From Dehalococcoidia bacterium (GTDB taxonomy: Bacteria; Chloroflexota; Dehalococcoidia; UBA6926): 6,429 bases of DNA. A model generated the notes under the pieces. It ran no database searches and had not been told where the DNA came from. It saw only the letters and a list, made by a program, of their open reading frames with translations. A program made the translations under genes and the position numbers. The stretch covers positions 1 to 6,429 of the forward strand of contig JAAXGS010000147.1 of assembly GCA_012271225.1 (NCBI GenBank), read 5' to 3'. The stretch's first letter is position 1; each line of letters starts with the position of its first letter. This document shows, piece after piece, positions 1 through 5,994 of the stretch.

Positions 1-199
1 ACCCAGTGTCCGGCGTTTCAAGCCCGGCCACGAGGCGCAGCAGGGTCGTCTTGCCGCAACCGCTTGGCCCGACAAGCGTGAGGATTGTGCCGCGCTCAAC
101 CTCCAGACTGACGTCGTTGACCGCGATGACGCCTGCGCCGAACTGCTTTGTCAGGCCGACGCATCTCAACAGGATGGGGGGAGACCCGTTCGTCGTCAT
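1..199 (-). CDS. fbpC: Ferric-iron ABC transporter ATP-binding protein (partial, N-terminal 66 residues)
   Basis: This is the ATPase of an iron-type ABC importer; it would hydrolyse ATP on the cytoplasmic face to drive the permease encoded just upstream. Only the N-terminus is present, because the gene runs off the left edge. I read it directly from the minus strand. Residues 9-43 form the first beta-strands, with an aromatic A-loop residue around F20. A clear Walker A motif, GPSGCGKTT, lies at residues 44-52 and is followed by LLRLVAGLETPDTG, typical of the FbpC/PotA group. The ATG overlaps the permease stop codon by 4 bases (ATGA), which indicates translational coupling in one operon; a GAGG lies about 12 bases upstream inside the permease gene. 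The ABC ATPase assignment is firm. The iron specificity comes from the neighbours, and the signature motif and Walker B lie outside the window. Confidence 0.93.
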   Translation of the reverse strand, partial: MTTNGSPPILLRCVGLTKQFGAGVIAVNDVSLEVERGTILTLVGPSGCGKTTLLRLVAGLETPDTG

Positions 200-1827
200 G
201 TCTGCGTGTGCCTCATGCGGCCGATGAGAAAGATCATTGGAATGGCGGAGACACAGACCAGCAGGAGCGCGGGCAGGGCGGCCCGGGCGAAGAAGGCCTC
301 AGAGCTGGCTGCCCAGACGTCTGTGGCCAGACTGCTGAAATTGAGTGGACTGAGCAGCAGAGTGGCGGGAAGCTCCTTCATTGCGCTGAGGAAGACAAGC
401 GCGCTGCCCGCCAGAATACCGGGGCGCAGCAGCGGCGCCGTGATTGTGCGGAAAACCTCAAGTGAGCGGCGTCCAAGCGTCCGCCCCGCCTCTTCCATGC
501 CGGGATTCACCTGCAGAAGAGAGACGCGCAGAGGGCCAATCGCCAACGGCAGGAACAGCACAATATAGGCAAAGACCAGCATGACGTGGGTCTGATACAG
601 AATCGGCACAAGGCGCGCGCCGAAGAAGACGAGGGCGAGCGCGGTGACCAGGCCGGGCAAGGCAAAGCCGATGTGGCTGCTCCGATCAATCACTGTGCTG
701 AATCGGCCCGGGTAGCGCACGGCAAGCACGACGACGGGCAGAGCGACGATGGTCGCCGTGAGCGCGGCGAGCGCCGAGACAAGCGCGGAATTGGCCGCCG
801 GACCCCACACCGCGCTCAACTCCTCGCCCGCTCCAATGCCGCGGACAAGCCAATAGAGCAGGACGGCCATCGGAATGACCAGCGCGATCAGCATGGTCAG
901 TGAGCACAGCGCCACCGCCGGATATTTCCAGCGTCCCAGAGGCATGGGCGCGGATTCCACGCCGCCCAGTTCTGCCCGGTGGATCTCATCCCTCTGCTGC
1001 CTGCGCTGTACGGTCGTTTCAATCGAGAACAGGAAGATCGCCAGACCAACCAGGACCAGAGCGAGCGCGGCAGCGGCGGTGCGATCGACGTAGCTTGTGT
1101 ACTGAACGTAGATCGCCCACGTGAACGTCTCATACCGCAGGAGAGAGACGCCCCCGAAATCACTGATTGTGTAGAGCGCGACCAACAGGCTGCCGGACGC
1201 GAGCGCCGGGCGCATCTGCGGCAGAGTCACGCGGAAAAACGTCGACCACGCCCCCTTGCCAAGCGTGCGGGAGGCGTCCTCCAGCGCGCGGCCCGATCCA
1301 CGCAGCGCCGCGCGGACCGTGAGCAGCGGATAGGGATAGGAGACAAGCGTCAGAACGATTGCCGCGCCCGGCAAACCGTACAGGGACGGAATCTCCTGAA
1401 TGCCCAGCGGCTCCGCGGCGATTCTCTGCAGCAGGCCGCGAGGCGAGAAGACCGAGATGAGGAGAAACGCGACAATGTAGCTCGGGATGACAAGGGGCAG
1501 CACGGTCAGGACGCTCCAGACCCGGCGGCCCGGCAGATCCGTCCGCTCAATGAGCCATCCGAGAGCCAGGGCAAGCGCGCCGGATGCCGTTGAGACGATG
1601 GCGACGAGCACAAAGGTGCGGATGATGATGGCCGCAATGCGCCCCCGCAGGAGGATGTCCGCAAGCGAATCGACACCCGCGTCCAATGTGCGGATGAGCA
1701 GATAGAGGACGGGCAGCAGCAGGGCGGCGCCGACAAGAGACGCCGACAGGGTGAGGAGCAACGGCGGCCGGCGCCGGCCGCGTCGCGGGACGTCGCGGGT
1801 CAAGATATCGGCCGCCGTTGTGTCCAT
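196..1827 (-). CDS. fbpB: Ferric-iron ABC transporter permease, fused two-domain (FbpB type)
   Basis: This 543-residue integral membrane protein is the channel of an iron(III) importer. It has the double-length layout of FbpB/SfuB permeases, in which one chain supplies both halves of the pore. The N-terminus (1-22) is basic and cytoplasmic, and about twelve hydrophobic segments follow in two blocks (roughly 24-265 and 303-536). Each block contains an EAA loop that docks on the ATPase. The first is near 182-203 (LEDASRTLG...FRVTLP) and the second near 445-466 (MEEAGRTLG...FRTITAP). A charged linker around 270-300 (RRQQRDEIHRAE) joins the halves. The start ATG lies 18 bases after the binding-protein stop, with a weak GGGGA about 10 bases upstream. 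The end overlaps the ATPase start by 4 bases. The family is certain. A related substrate such as 2-aminoethylphosphonate or thiamine is possible for such permeases, but the partner binding protein favours iron. Confidence 0.94.
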   Translation of the reverse strand: MDTTAADILTRDVPRRGRRRPPLLLTLSASLVGAALLLPVLYLLIRTLDAGVDSLADILLRGRIAAIIIRTFVLVAIVSTASGALALALGWLIERTDLPGRRVWSVLTVLPLVIPSYIVAFLLISVFSPRGLLQRIAAEPLGIQEIPSLYGLPGAAIVLTLVSYPYPLLTVRAALRGSGRALEDASRTLGKGAWSTFFRVTLPQMRPALASGSLLVALYTISDFGGVSLLRYETFTWAIYVQYTSYVDRTAAAALALVLVGLAIFLFSIETTVQRRQQRDEIHRAELGGVESAPMPLGRWKYPAVALCSLTMLIALVIPMAVLLYWLVRGIGAGEELSAVWGPAANSALVSALAALTATIVALPVVVLAVRYPGRFSTVIDRSSHIGFALPGLVTALALVFFGARLVPILYQTHVMLVFAYIVLFLPLAIGPLRVSLLQVNPGMEEAGRTLGRRSLEVFRTITAPLLRPGILAGSALVFLSAMKELPATLLLSPLNFSSLATDVWAASSEAFFARAALPALLLVCVSAIPMIFLIGRMRHTQT

Positions 1828-1844
1828 TTGGAAAGGGTCCCCGT

Positions 1845-2900
1845 TTAGGGAAGGATTCCCGTGTCGCGCAGCAGGTCCAGCGTGCCCTCAAGATCGCCGA
1901 GGTCCGCCATATCAATCTGCGGCGAGTTGATCTCATCCAGCGGCGTCAGCAGCCGGTTGACCTGCACGCCCTCCACAAGCGGGTACTCATACGTCTGGCT
2001 TGCGAAGTACTGTTGCGCAACGGGAGACAGCATGAACTCGATGAACCTGGTCGCGTTTTCGGTGTTCTGCGCGCCGTCCAGAACGCCCGCGCCGGCGACA
2101 AGGATCACCGCGCCCGGCCCGCCTCCGCTGAGGTGCGCGTTGCGCGCGGCGAACGTCTCGCCCTCCTCCTGCAGGAAGCGGTACAGGTAGTAGTGGTTCA
2201 CAAACCCCACGTCAATCTCACCCGCGCCGGCTGCCGCCACGGTGGGGGTGTTCTTGGGATAGACCGTCGGCGCGTTTGCCTGAATACCCTCAAGCCACTC
2301 GCGCGTCTCATCCTCGCCCCACAGAACGCGCATGGCCGTCACCATCGCCTGAAATGAGGCGTTTGTGGGCGGCCAGCCAATGCGGCCGCGCCACTTGGGA
2401 TCGGTAAACCCGCGCAGATCGTCCGGCAGGTCCGCCGGTGAGAGCCGATCCGTGTTGTAGACGACAACGCGGGCGCGCCCTGACAGACCGACCCATCTGC
2501 CGTCCGGCGACTGGAAATGCGCGGGGACGCGATTCAGGACATCGGCAGGCAGTCTCCCGAGCATGGACTCCACCGCGGCAAGCCCGCCCGGATCCTGGGC
2601 GAAGAAGATGTCCGCGGGTGAATTCGCTCCCTCTTCGAGGATCGTTGCGGCAATTTCAGAGGTGCTGCCGTACTTGACGCGTGTTTCGATTCCGGTTGCC
2701 TGGGAGAACTGCTCAATGACGGGCCCGACCAGGCTCTCGCTGCGTCCGGAGTAGATGACAAGGCTGCTGGGTTCTCGGGCGCTGGCCACACCCGGGGCAG
2801 CGGCGGGATCAGGCGTGTCTGTGGGAGCGGGGCGGCCCTGGCACCCGGCCGCAGCAATCAAAATCAGGACTCCAATGAGTCCAATCAGTAGCCGAAACAT
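1845..2900 (-). CDS. fbpA: Ferric-iron substrate-binding lipoprotein (FbpA/AfuA family)
   Basis: This 351-residue extracytoplasmic binding protein would deliver Fe(III) to the permease. I start it at 2900: a GGAGG sits 6 bases upstream, and the N-terminus MFRLLIGLIGVLILIAAAGC is then a standard lipoprotein signal with lipobox AAGC and acylated Cys20. The longer frame to 2942 adds 14 residues before the signal and lacks support. A Pro/Ala-rich tether (about 22-44) precedes the family landmarks: LVIYSGRSESLV (47-58), SPADIFFAQDPGGL (94-107), SGRARVVVYN (140-149), GRIGWPPTNASFQA (172-185) and GFVNHYYLY (232-240). Tyr237-Tyr238 match the paired iron-binding tyrosines of the family. The His and Glu ligands of classical FbpA are not obvious here: Ser54 and Gln102 stand at those places by my eye alignment. 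The gene is first in the operon, and a palindrome lies just upstream. The family is firm; iron as ligand is likely, not proven. Confidence 0.93.
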   Translation of the reverse strand: MFRLLIGLIGVLILIAAAGCQGRPAPTDTPDPAAAPGVASAREPSSLVIYSGRSESLVGPVIEQFSQATGIETRVKYGSTSEIAATILEEGANSPADIFFAQDPGGLAAVESMLGRLPADVLNRVPAHFQSPDGRWVGLSGRARVVVYNTDRLSPADLPDDLRGFTDPKWRGRIGWPPTNASFQAMVTAMRVLWGEDETREWLEGIQANAPTVYPKNTPTVAAAGAGEIDVGFVNHYYLYRFLQEEGETFAARNAHLSGGGPGAVILVAGAGVLDGAQNTENATRFIEFMLSPVAQQYFASQTYEYPLVEGVQVNRLLTPLDEINSPQIDMADLGDLEGTLDLLRDTGILP

Positions 2901-2906
2901 GGTGTG

Positions 2907-2911
2907 CCTCC
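2907..2911 (-). promoter_or_regulatory. Shine-Dalgarno site that fixes the fbpA start
   Basis: GGAGG on the minus strand stands 6 bases before the ATG at 2900. It decides between this start and the upstream in-frame start at 2942, which would place 14 extra residues ahead of the lipoprotein signal. The site shares its first GG with one copy of the CAATTGG repeat at 2910-2916, so a protein bound to that repeat as RNA or DNA could affect expression. Confidence 0.8.
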
Positions 2912-2936
2912 AATTGAACGAAGAAAGGATTTTCAA

Positions 2937-2948
2937 CGCCAATTGGCG
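2937..2948. promoter_or_regulatory. 12-base perfect palindrome upstream of fbpA, candidate operator
   Basis: CGCCAATTGGCG reads the same on both strands and lies 37 bases before the fbpA start, at the right-hand end of a comparatively AT-rich stretch where a promoter would be expected. Its core CAATTGG recurs exactly 29 bases downstream at 2910-2916, overlapping the Shine-Dalgarno site. It does not resemble the Fur box (GATAATGATAATCATTATC) or the DtxR/IdeR box. I could not find a convincing -35/-10 pair nearby. An operator role is inference; a short GC-flanked palindrome can also arise by chance. Confidence 0.4.
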
Positions 2949-3464
2949 GGTTGGGAAGCCGCGGCAGCCGATACACCGATCGTCGTCTCAACCGGCTGCG
3001 TCGATGGGCATGACGAATGACAGTTGGGCCGTGGAGCGCGGTCCGGCGGGATGGAGACGGGGGCTCCGGAATGGGGGTGACGCTTTCCAGGCACGCCCTG
3101 TCCGCGCCGAATCGCCAACCGCCCGGTTGCGTCGAGGCGCAGTCCGCGGGAGGCACAGGGGGCAGATTCCGGTTGCCCTGAGTCTGCCGCAGAGAGTTGA
3201 TGGCGACAAAGGTCTTGACGCATGCGGAGGGCGTTGAGGACGGAGCGCTGCCGTTGGCCTGCACGGCGGTTCCCGCACTCAGCATGACGGCGCCGCTGCG
3301 TGGGCCGTGCGCGGGTGAGGCGGTCTCGGTCTGCGCAGCGAGCAGAGAGGACGCGCGCAGCCGCAGGAGCGTTCGTGAGCAACTGAGGCGGGTTATGGCG
3401 GCGCGGTCAGGCGCGGCCCAGGTGAGGACGGGTTCCGGCGCGGCGGCGGGATGAAGGAGATTCA
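2949..3464 (-). other. Long stretch without a recognised gene; possible small hypothetical or decayed ORF
   Basis: No protein family is recognisable in any frame here. The best candidate reads leftward from an ATG at 3465-3463 with AGAAGGAG about 9 bases before it, beginning MNLLHPAAAPEPVLTWAAPD, 26 bases after the crotonase stop. Its first roughly 140 codons show a third-position GC preference by eye. They are rich in Ala, Pro, Ser and Thr, with no membrane span and no familiar motif. The same frame stays open to 2809, about 90 bases into fbpA, and becomes arginine-rich and unlike protein after about codon 150. That argues for a decayed or frameshifted gene, a short secreted or disordered protein, or chance in GC-rich DNA. 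Two other minus frames and two plus frames are also open for 85 codons or more here, which weakens the case. I see no tRNA, terminator or known riboswitch in it. Confidence 0.3.
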
Positions 3465-3490
3465 TCGCCCGCCGCTCCTTCTGGCGCAGA

Positions 3491-4399
3491 TTATGACGCC
3501 CTCTCCCGTTCCTCACGCGCCTTTGCGGAACGCGGGCCAAACGGCTCCGGTTGAAACGGCTCATCCCGCTTGCGGATGAACGCGCGCAGTCCACCTTCCT
3601 TCCGCGCCTCCTCAAGCGGGCGGGTGTATTCCTCCCGCTTGGAGACGATGACGGCGGCGGCAAGCTCAGAGTTGTAGCGCATCACGTTGTGCAGGCCCAT
3701 CGTCTCGAGCCCGCGCATGGCGACGGCCAAATTGATCTTGACCGTTTCCGGACTCACCAGGGCAAGGCGCTCCACCAACTGAAAGGCCTCCTCAAGCGCG
3801 TCCGCCTTGGTGGGCGTCACCTTGTTGACGATGCCGATGCGCAGCGCCTCCTGCGCATCGATGTGGTCGCCGGTCAGGGCGTACCGCAGCCCGTTCTTGT
3901 AGCCGGCGTGATGAATCCAGATGTAGTTGTCGTCTGAGATCATGCGGACCTCAACCTGCCCAAAGACGGCATCCTCCGCCGCGATGGTGATGTGGGAGGT
4001 CAGCGCATACCAGGAGCCGCCGCCCATGCACCATCCGCTGACAACGGCGATGATGGGGGTGTCAATCTCATCAATGACGCGGGCAATCCGCCCGTGCTCC
4101 TTCTTCCAAAACCGCGTGCGCCAGCGGTCGATCTCCGCGGCGATGTTGGAGCCTTCCGGCAGGCCGTAGGGCCAGACATAGTCGGCGCCGCCGCCCGCAA
4201 TATCGAATCCGGCGGAGAATGCCTGCCCCGCTCCCGTCAGGACAATCCCGCGGACCTCAGGGTCGGCGTCAGCCGCGTCAAGCGCATGATGCAGCTCCAC
4301 GTCCAACTCATCGGAGATCGCGTTCATGGCCTCCGGACGGTTGAGCGTGATCAGCACGCCGCTCCGCTGCTTCTCATACAGAAGAAACTGGTAGTCCAT
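3491..4399 (-). CDS. Enoyl-CoA hydratase/isomerase (crotonase) family protein
   Basis: This 302-residue crotonase-fold enzyme would act in the cytoplasm on an acyl-CoA thioester. I start it at 4399 (MDYQFLLYEKQRSGVLITLNRPEAMNAI), which matches the family's beginning; the frame extends to a TTG at 4462 but that adds a charged, non-conserved 21 residues. A GGGGA lies about 8 bases before the chosen ATG. The landmarks are LNRPEAMNAI (19-28), the first oxyanion-hole segment AFSAGFDI (60-67) and the second, SGWCMGGG (121-128). Of the two acid/base glutamates of rat enoyl-CoA hydratase, the one in FGQPE is kept (E150, in FGQVE), but the one in GGGCE is replaced by W130 in GGGSWYA. The loop 154-166 (SDDNYIWIHHAG) also departs from the usual IPGAGG. 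An Arg/Glu-rich tail (277-302) extends past the core. The substrate is unknown, and simple hydratase activity is doubtful. It appears to be transcribed alone. Confidence 0.88.
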   Translation of the reverse strand: MDYQFLLYEKQRSGVLITLNRPEAMNAISDELDVELHHALDAADADPEVRGIVLTGAGQAFSAGFDIAGGGADYVWPYGLPEGSNIAAEIDRWRTRFWKKEHGRIARVIDEIDTPIIAVVSGWCMGGGSWYALTSHITIAAEDAVFGQVEVRMISDDNYIWIHHAGYKNGLRYALTGDHIDAQEALRIGIVNKVTPTKADALEEAFQLVERLALVSPETVKINLAVAMRGLETMGLHNVMRYNSELAAAVIVSKREEYTRPLEEARKEGGLRAFIRKRDEPFQPEPFGPRSAKAREERERAS

Positions 4400-4473
4400 T
4401 CCGTCTTTCCCCGTTGTCTCGCACCTCTCCGCCGGTTGCTCCCGGTGGACATGATCCTTCAAAGGACGGTGCT

Positions 4474-4501
4474 ATTGTACTTGATGCGCGAAAGGTGTGC
4501 A
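4474..4501 (-). promoter_or_regulatory. Candidate promoter for the crotonase gene
   Basis: On the minus strand TGCACA (4501-4496, four of six matches to TTGACA) is separated by 16 bases from TACAAT (4479-4474, five of six matches to TATAAT). Transcription would start near 4467, about 70 bases before the crotonase ATG. Just past that point, 4455-4466 reads TCCTTCAAAGGA, a 5-base inverted repeat around two central bases that could be an operator. The promoter sits in the only intergenic space between the phosphatidyltransferase and crotonase genes. The match is fair, judged by eye only. Confidence 0.4.
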
Positions 4502-4504
4502 GCG

Positions 4505-4540
4505 GCGCGGGAACACCGCGCGAGAGGGGTGGTCCGCCCC
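4505..4540 (-). terminator. Adjacent GC hairpins after the CDP-alcohol phosphatidyltransferase gene
   Basis: Right after the stop at 4542 come two short inverted repeats: GGGG/CCCC spanning 4526-4540 and a perfect 6-base stem, GCGCGG/CCGCGC, at 4505-4521 with a 5-base loop. Neither is followed by a run of T on the minus strand, so this is not a classical intrinsic terminator. They may end transcription less efficiently, protect the mRNA 3' end, or be incidental to high GC. Confidence 0.3.
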
Positions 4541-4541
4541 G

Positions 4542-5171
4542 TCAGTGGCCGGAGCCATCGGCACTGTCGCCCATCTTTCCCCATCGCGCAACGCCAAGCC
4601 GCCACAGAACGACGATGTTGGTGAGCGCGCCGATCACGGCAAGCGTCGCGACGCCCTGCCCAAGAATGGCGCCGATCATGATGACCAGCAGACGGAGATC
4701 ACGCGAGGCGAGCGCTCCGGGCAGCCCGTCAAACGGCTGACCAAATGTTGCCTCCGCCCGCGCCCGGCTGTAGCTGATCATCAGAGAGCCGATGATCGCC
4801 GCGGCAGCAAAGGCCGTCGTCACGGTCCCGTCTGCGCCGCCCTCATAGGTGAATGCCCAGTATCCAAGCCCCGCGAGGATCACGGCGTCCGCGTACCGGT
4901 CGAGCAGGGCGTCAAAGAACCCGCCAAAGAGGCTGGTCATTGACTTGGCGCGGGCCAGGTCGCCGTCCACACCGTCGATGATCGACGATGCCTGCACAAG
5001 GATTCCCGCCCAGATGCTGTGGTTGAAGTAGAAGAGGGCGGCAGCGCCGAGAGCAAGCAGGAACGCGATGAAGGAGACCTGGTTTGGCGTGACGGGTGTT
5101 GCCGTCAACGCGTGGGCGATGGGCCTTGAAACCCTGCGGTTCAGATAACGGGAGACGAAGCCTTCGTGCAT
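4542..5171 (-). CDS. CDP-alcohol phosphatidyltransferase, di-myo-inositol-phosphate-phosphate synthase-like
   Basis: This 209-residue membrane enzyme transfers a phospho-alcohol group from a CDP-activated donor to an alcohol acceptor. The family signature is complete: D66-x2-D69-G70-x2-A73-R74-x8-G83-x3-D87-x3-D91, binding the metal ions and the CDP moiety. About five or six hydrophobic segments surround it (roughly 31-49, 52-65, 92-108, 115-133, 158-172 and 173-191). The N-terminus, HEGFVSRYLNRRVSRPIAHALTATPVTPNQVS, closely recalls the C-terminal domain of bifunctional inositol-1-phosphate cytidylyltransferase/DIPP synthases of thermophiles, where the two activities are fused. Here the cytidylyltransferase is a separate gene ending 9 bases upstream. 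There is no Shine-Dalgarno sequence: the 9 bases before the ATG are all pyrimidines, so translation probably relies on reinitiation after the upstream stop. The product may be a soluble di-inositol phosphate or a phosphoinositide-type lipid; I cannot tell which. Confidence 0.87.
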   Translation of the reverse strand: MHEGFVSRYLNRRVSRPIAHALTATPVTPNQVSFIAFLLALGAAALFYFNHSIWAGILVQASSIIDGVDGDLARAKSMTSLFGGFFDALLDRYADAVILAGLGYWAFTYEGGADGTVTTAFAAAAIIGSLMISYSRARAEATFGQPFDGLPGALASRDLRLLVIMIGAILGQGVATLAVIGALTNIVVLWRLGVARWGKMGDSADGSGH

Positions 5172-5180
5172 GAGGGAGGG

Positions 5181-5909
5181 CTAGGTGACGTGCCCCAGCG
5201 CCTCTCGCGCAAACTTCAGGTCATCCCACGTATCCACGTCAAACCAGAACGCGCCGCCCACGTCATGGGCGTGCAGGTGATGCCCGGACATGATGAGGCG
5301 CGTGACGGCCTGACTCAGTTCATCCTGCGTGCTGTCCTCCGCCAGCTTGGCCTCAACCGCATCGAAGATGGCGGGCGTGAGGCGGAACACGCCGCAATCG
5401 ATTCCGTTCCAGTGCTGCAGCTGCTTGCCAATTGCGACGATATGGCCGTGCTGATCGACGCTGACGCGCGTCCCCTCCTCCAGGTGCCTGGGAGCAGGAG
5501 CGAAGTCGACGGCGAGGCTGTTGATCATGGGATCACTCCCGTTGGCGTGGTTGACCAGGCCGTAGACGATGTCCGCAGAGGGCATGTGGTCTGCCATGGC
5601 CAGAATGAAGGACTGCCCGGCCACGGCCTCCCGCGCCGCCAGAACGGAGACGGCATTGCCGCGGTGGTGCTCCGGGTTCATGACGTAGGTGATGTCCAGC
5701 CCGCGGCTGCGGCCGTTTCCCAGCGCCTCCTGCAGCGCGTGGCCCTCATGGCCGATGACGAGGACGACCTCCGATAGGCCCGACTCCCGCACGGCGTCCA
5801 GCGTGTAATCGATGACCGTCCGCCCGTTTATCGGCAGCAGCGCCTTGTGGCGGACGCCGTATTGGCCAAAGCGTGAGCCGTGCCCCGCCGCCAGAATGAC
5901 AGCCTTCAT
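5181..5909 (-). CDS. Nucleotidyltransferase, probable inositol-1-phosphate cytidylyltransferase
   Basis: This 242-residue soluble protein has the nucleotidyltransferase fold and would join a nucleoside triphosphate to a sugar or polyol phosphate. The nucleotide-binding loop is MKAVILAAGHGSRFG (1-15), with the conserved lysine at K22 (HKALLPING). The first metal aspartate is D107 in LAMADHMPS, and the second metal site is in FDVDT (223-227). The pattern MADH...NGIDCGVF (168-175)...GGAFWFDVDTWDDL (218-231) is the one I associate with inositol-1-phosphate cytidylyltransferases rather than glucose-1-phosphate thymidylyltransferases. The next gene resembles the DIPP synthase partner, which supports CDP-inositol as product. 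The start at 5909 has AAAGGAG 7 bases upstream (5917-5923). No inositol-1-phosphate synthase is visible in the window. CDP-glycerol or another CDP-alcohol remains possible; the fold is firm, the substrate moderately so. Confidence 0.87.
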   Translation of the reverse strand: MKAVILAAGHGSRFGQYGVRHKALLPINGRTVIDYTLDAVRESGLSEVVLVIGHEGHALQEALGNGRSRGLDITYVMNPEHHRGNAVSVLAAREAVAGQSFILAMADHMPSADIVYGLVNHANGSDPMINSLAVDFAPAPRHLEEGTRVSVDQHGHIVAIGKQLQHWNGIDCGVFRLTPAIFDAVEAKLAEDSTQDELSQAVTRLIMSGHHLHAHDVGGAFWFDVDTWDDLKFAREALGHVT

Positions 5910-5929
5910 ATGCGCACTCCTTTATGAGG

Positions 5930-5963
5930 TGACGCGGTCAGCCTCCCCCGTGTGGCCGCGTCA
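5930..5963 (-). promoter_or_regulatory. Leader hairpin or operator dyad before the cytidylyltransferase gene
   Basis: TGACGCGG (5930-5937) and CCGCGTCA (5956-5963) form a perfect 8-base inverted repeat; two more pairs form inside after one mismatch on the minus strand, leaving a 12-base loop. It ends 6 bases before the AAAGGAG ribosome site of the cytidylyltransferase gene. The minus-strand loop carries GGGGGAGG, itself like a Shine-Dalgarno sequence. No T-run follows, so it is not a terminator. It could be an mRNA leader structure controlling ribosome access or a protein-binding dyad; either role is inference. Confidence 0.4.
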
Positions 5964-5965
5964 GC

Positions 5966-5994
5966 GGAAAAGAAACAATCAGCGCCATGCGCCG
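5966..5994 (-). terminator. Candidate intrinsic terminator of gltB
   Basis: On the minus strand CGGCGC pairs with GCGCTG (six pairs, one G-U) around an ATG triloop at 5994-5980, and is followed by the T-rich run ATTGTTTCTTTTC (5979-5967). It lies about 60 bases past the gltB stop, where a terminator would be expected. The stem is short and the T-run is interrupted, so efficiency may be modest. A second small inverted repeat, AAACC/GGTTT at 6020-6033, lies upstream of it without a T-run. Confidence 0.45.

Noticed and set aside
979..1593. 204-codon plus-strand open frame antisense to the permease
   Set aside because: It is rich in Arg, Gln and Asp in the manner of reversed GC-rich codons, lacks a familiar motif, and lies fully inside a certain membrane-protein gene.
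1818..2357. 179-codon plus-strand open frame antisense to fbpA
   Set aside because: No recognisable domain; it overlaps a gene with complete family motifs on the other strand.
2809..2900. Extension of the leftward open frame from the gap into fbpA
   Set aside because: The residues become arginine-rich and irregular, and fbpA in another frame has a firm start and lipoprotein signal here.
2967..2991. TTGAGA...TATCGG as an fbpA promoter
   Set aside because: The spacing is only 12 bases and the -10 match is poor.
3120..3215. Possible cobalamin or other riboswitch in the gap, suggested by short paired GC segments
   Set aside because: The B12 box and the conserved core segments of the cobalamin and TPP riboswitches are absent; only short stems remain, common in GC-rich DNA.
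3992..4624. 210-codon plus-strand open frame across the crotonase start and the intergenic gap
   Set aside because: It crosses a clear gene and its promoter region in antisense and shows no family features.
5166..5777. 203-codon plus-strand open frame antisense to the cytidylyltransferase
   Set aside because: It mirrors the nucleotidyltransferase gene, whose motifs are unambiguous; antisense frames of this length recur under every gene here because of high GC.
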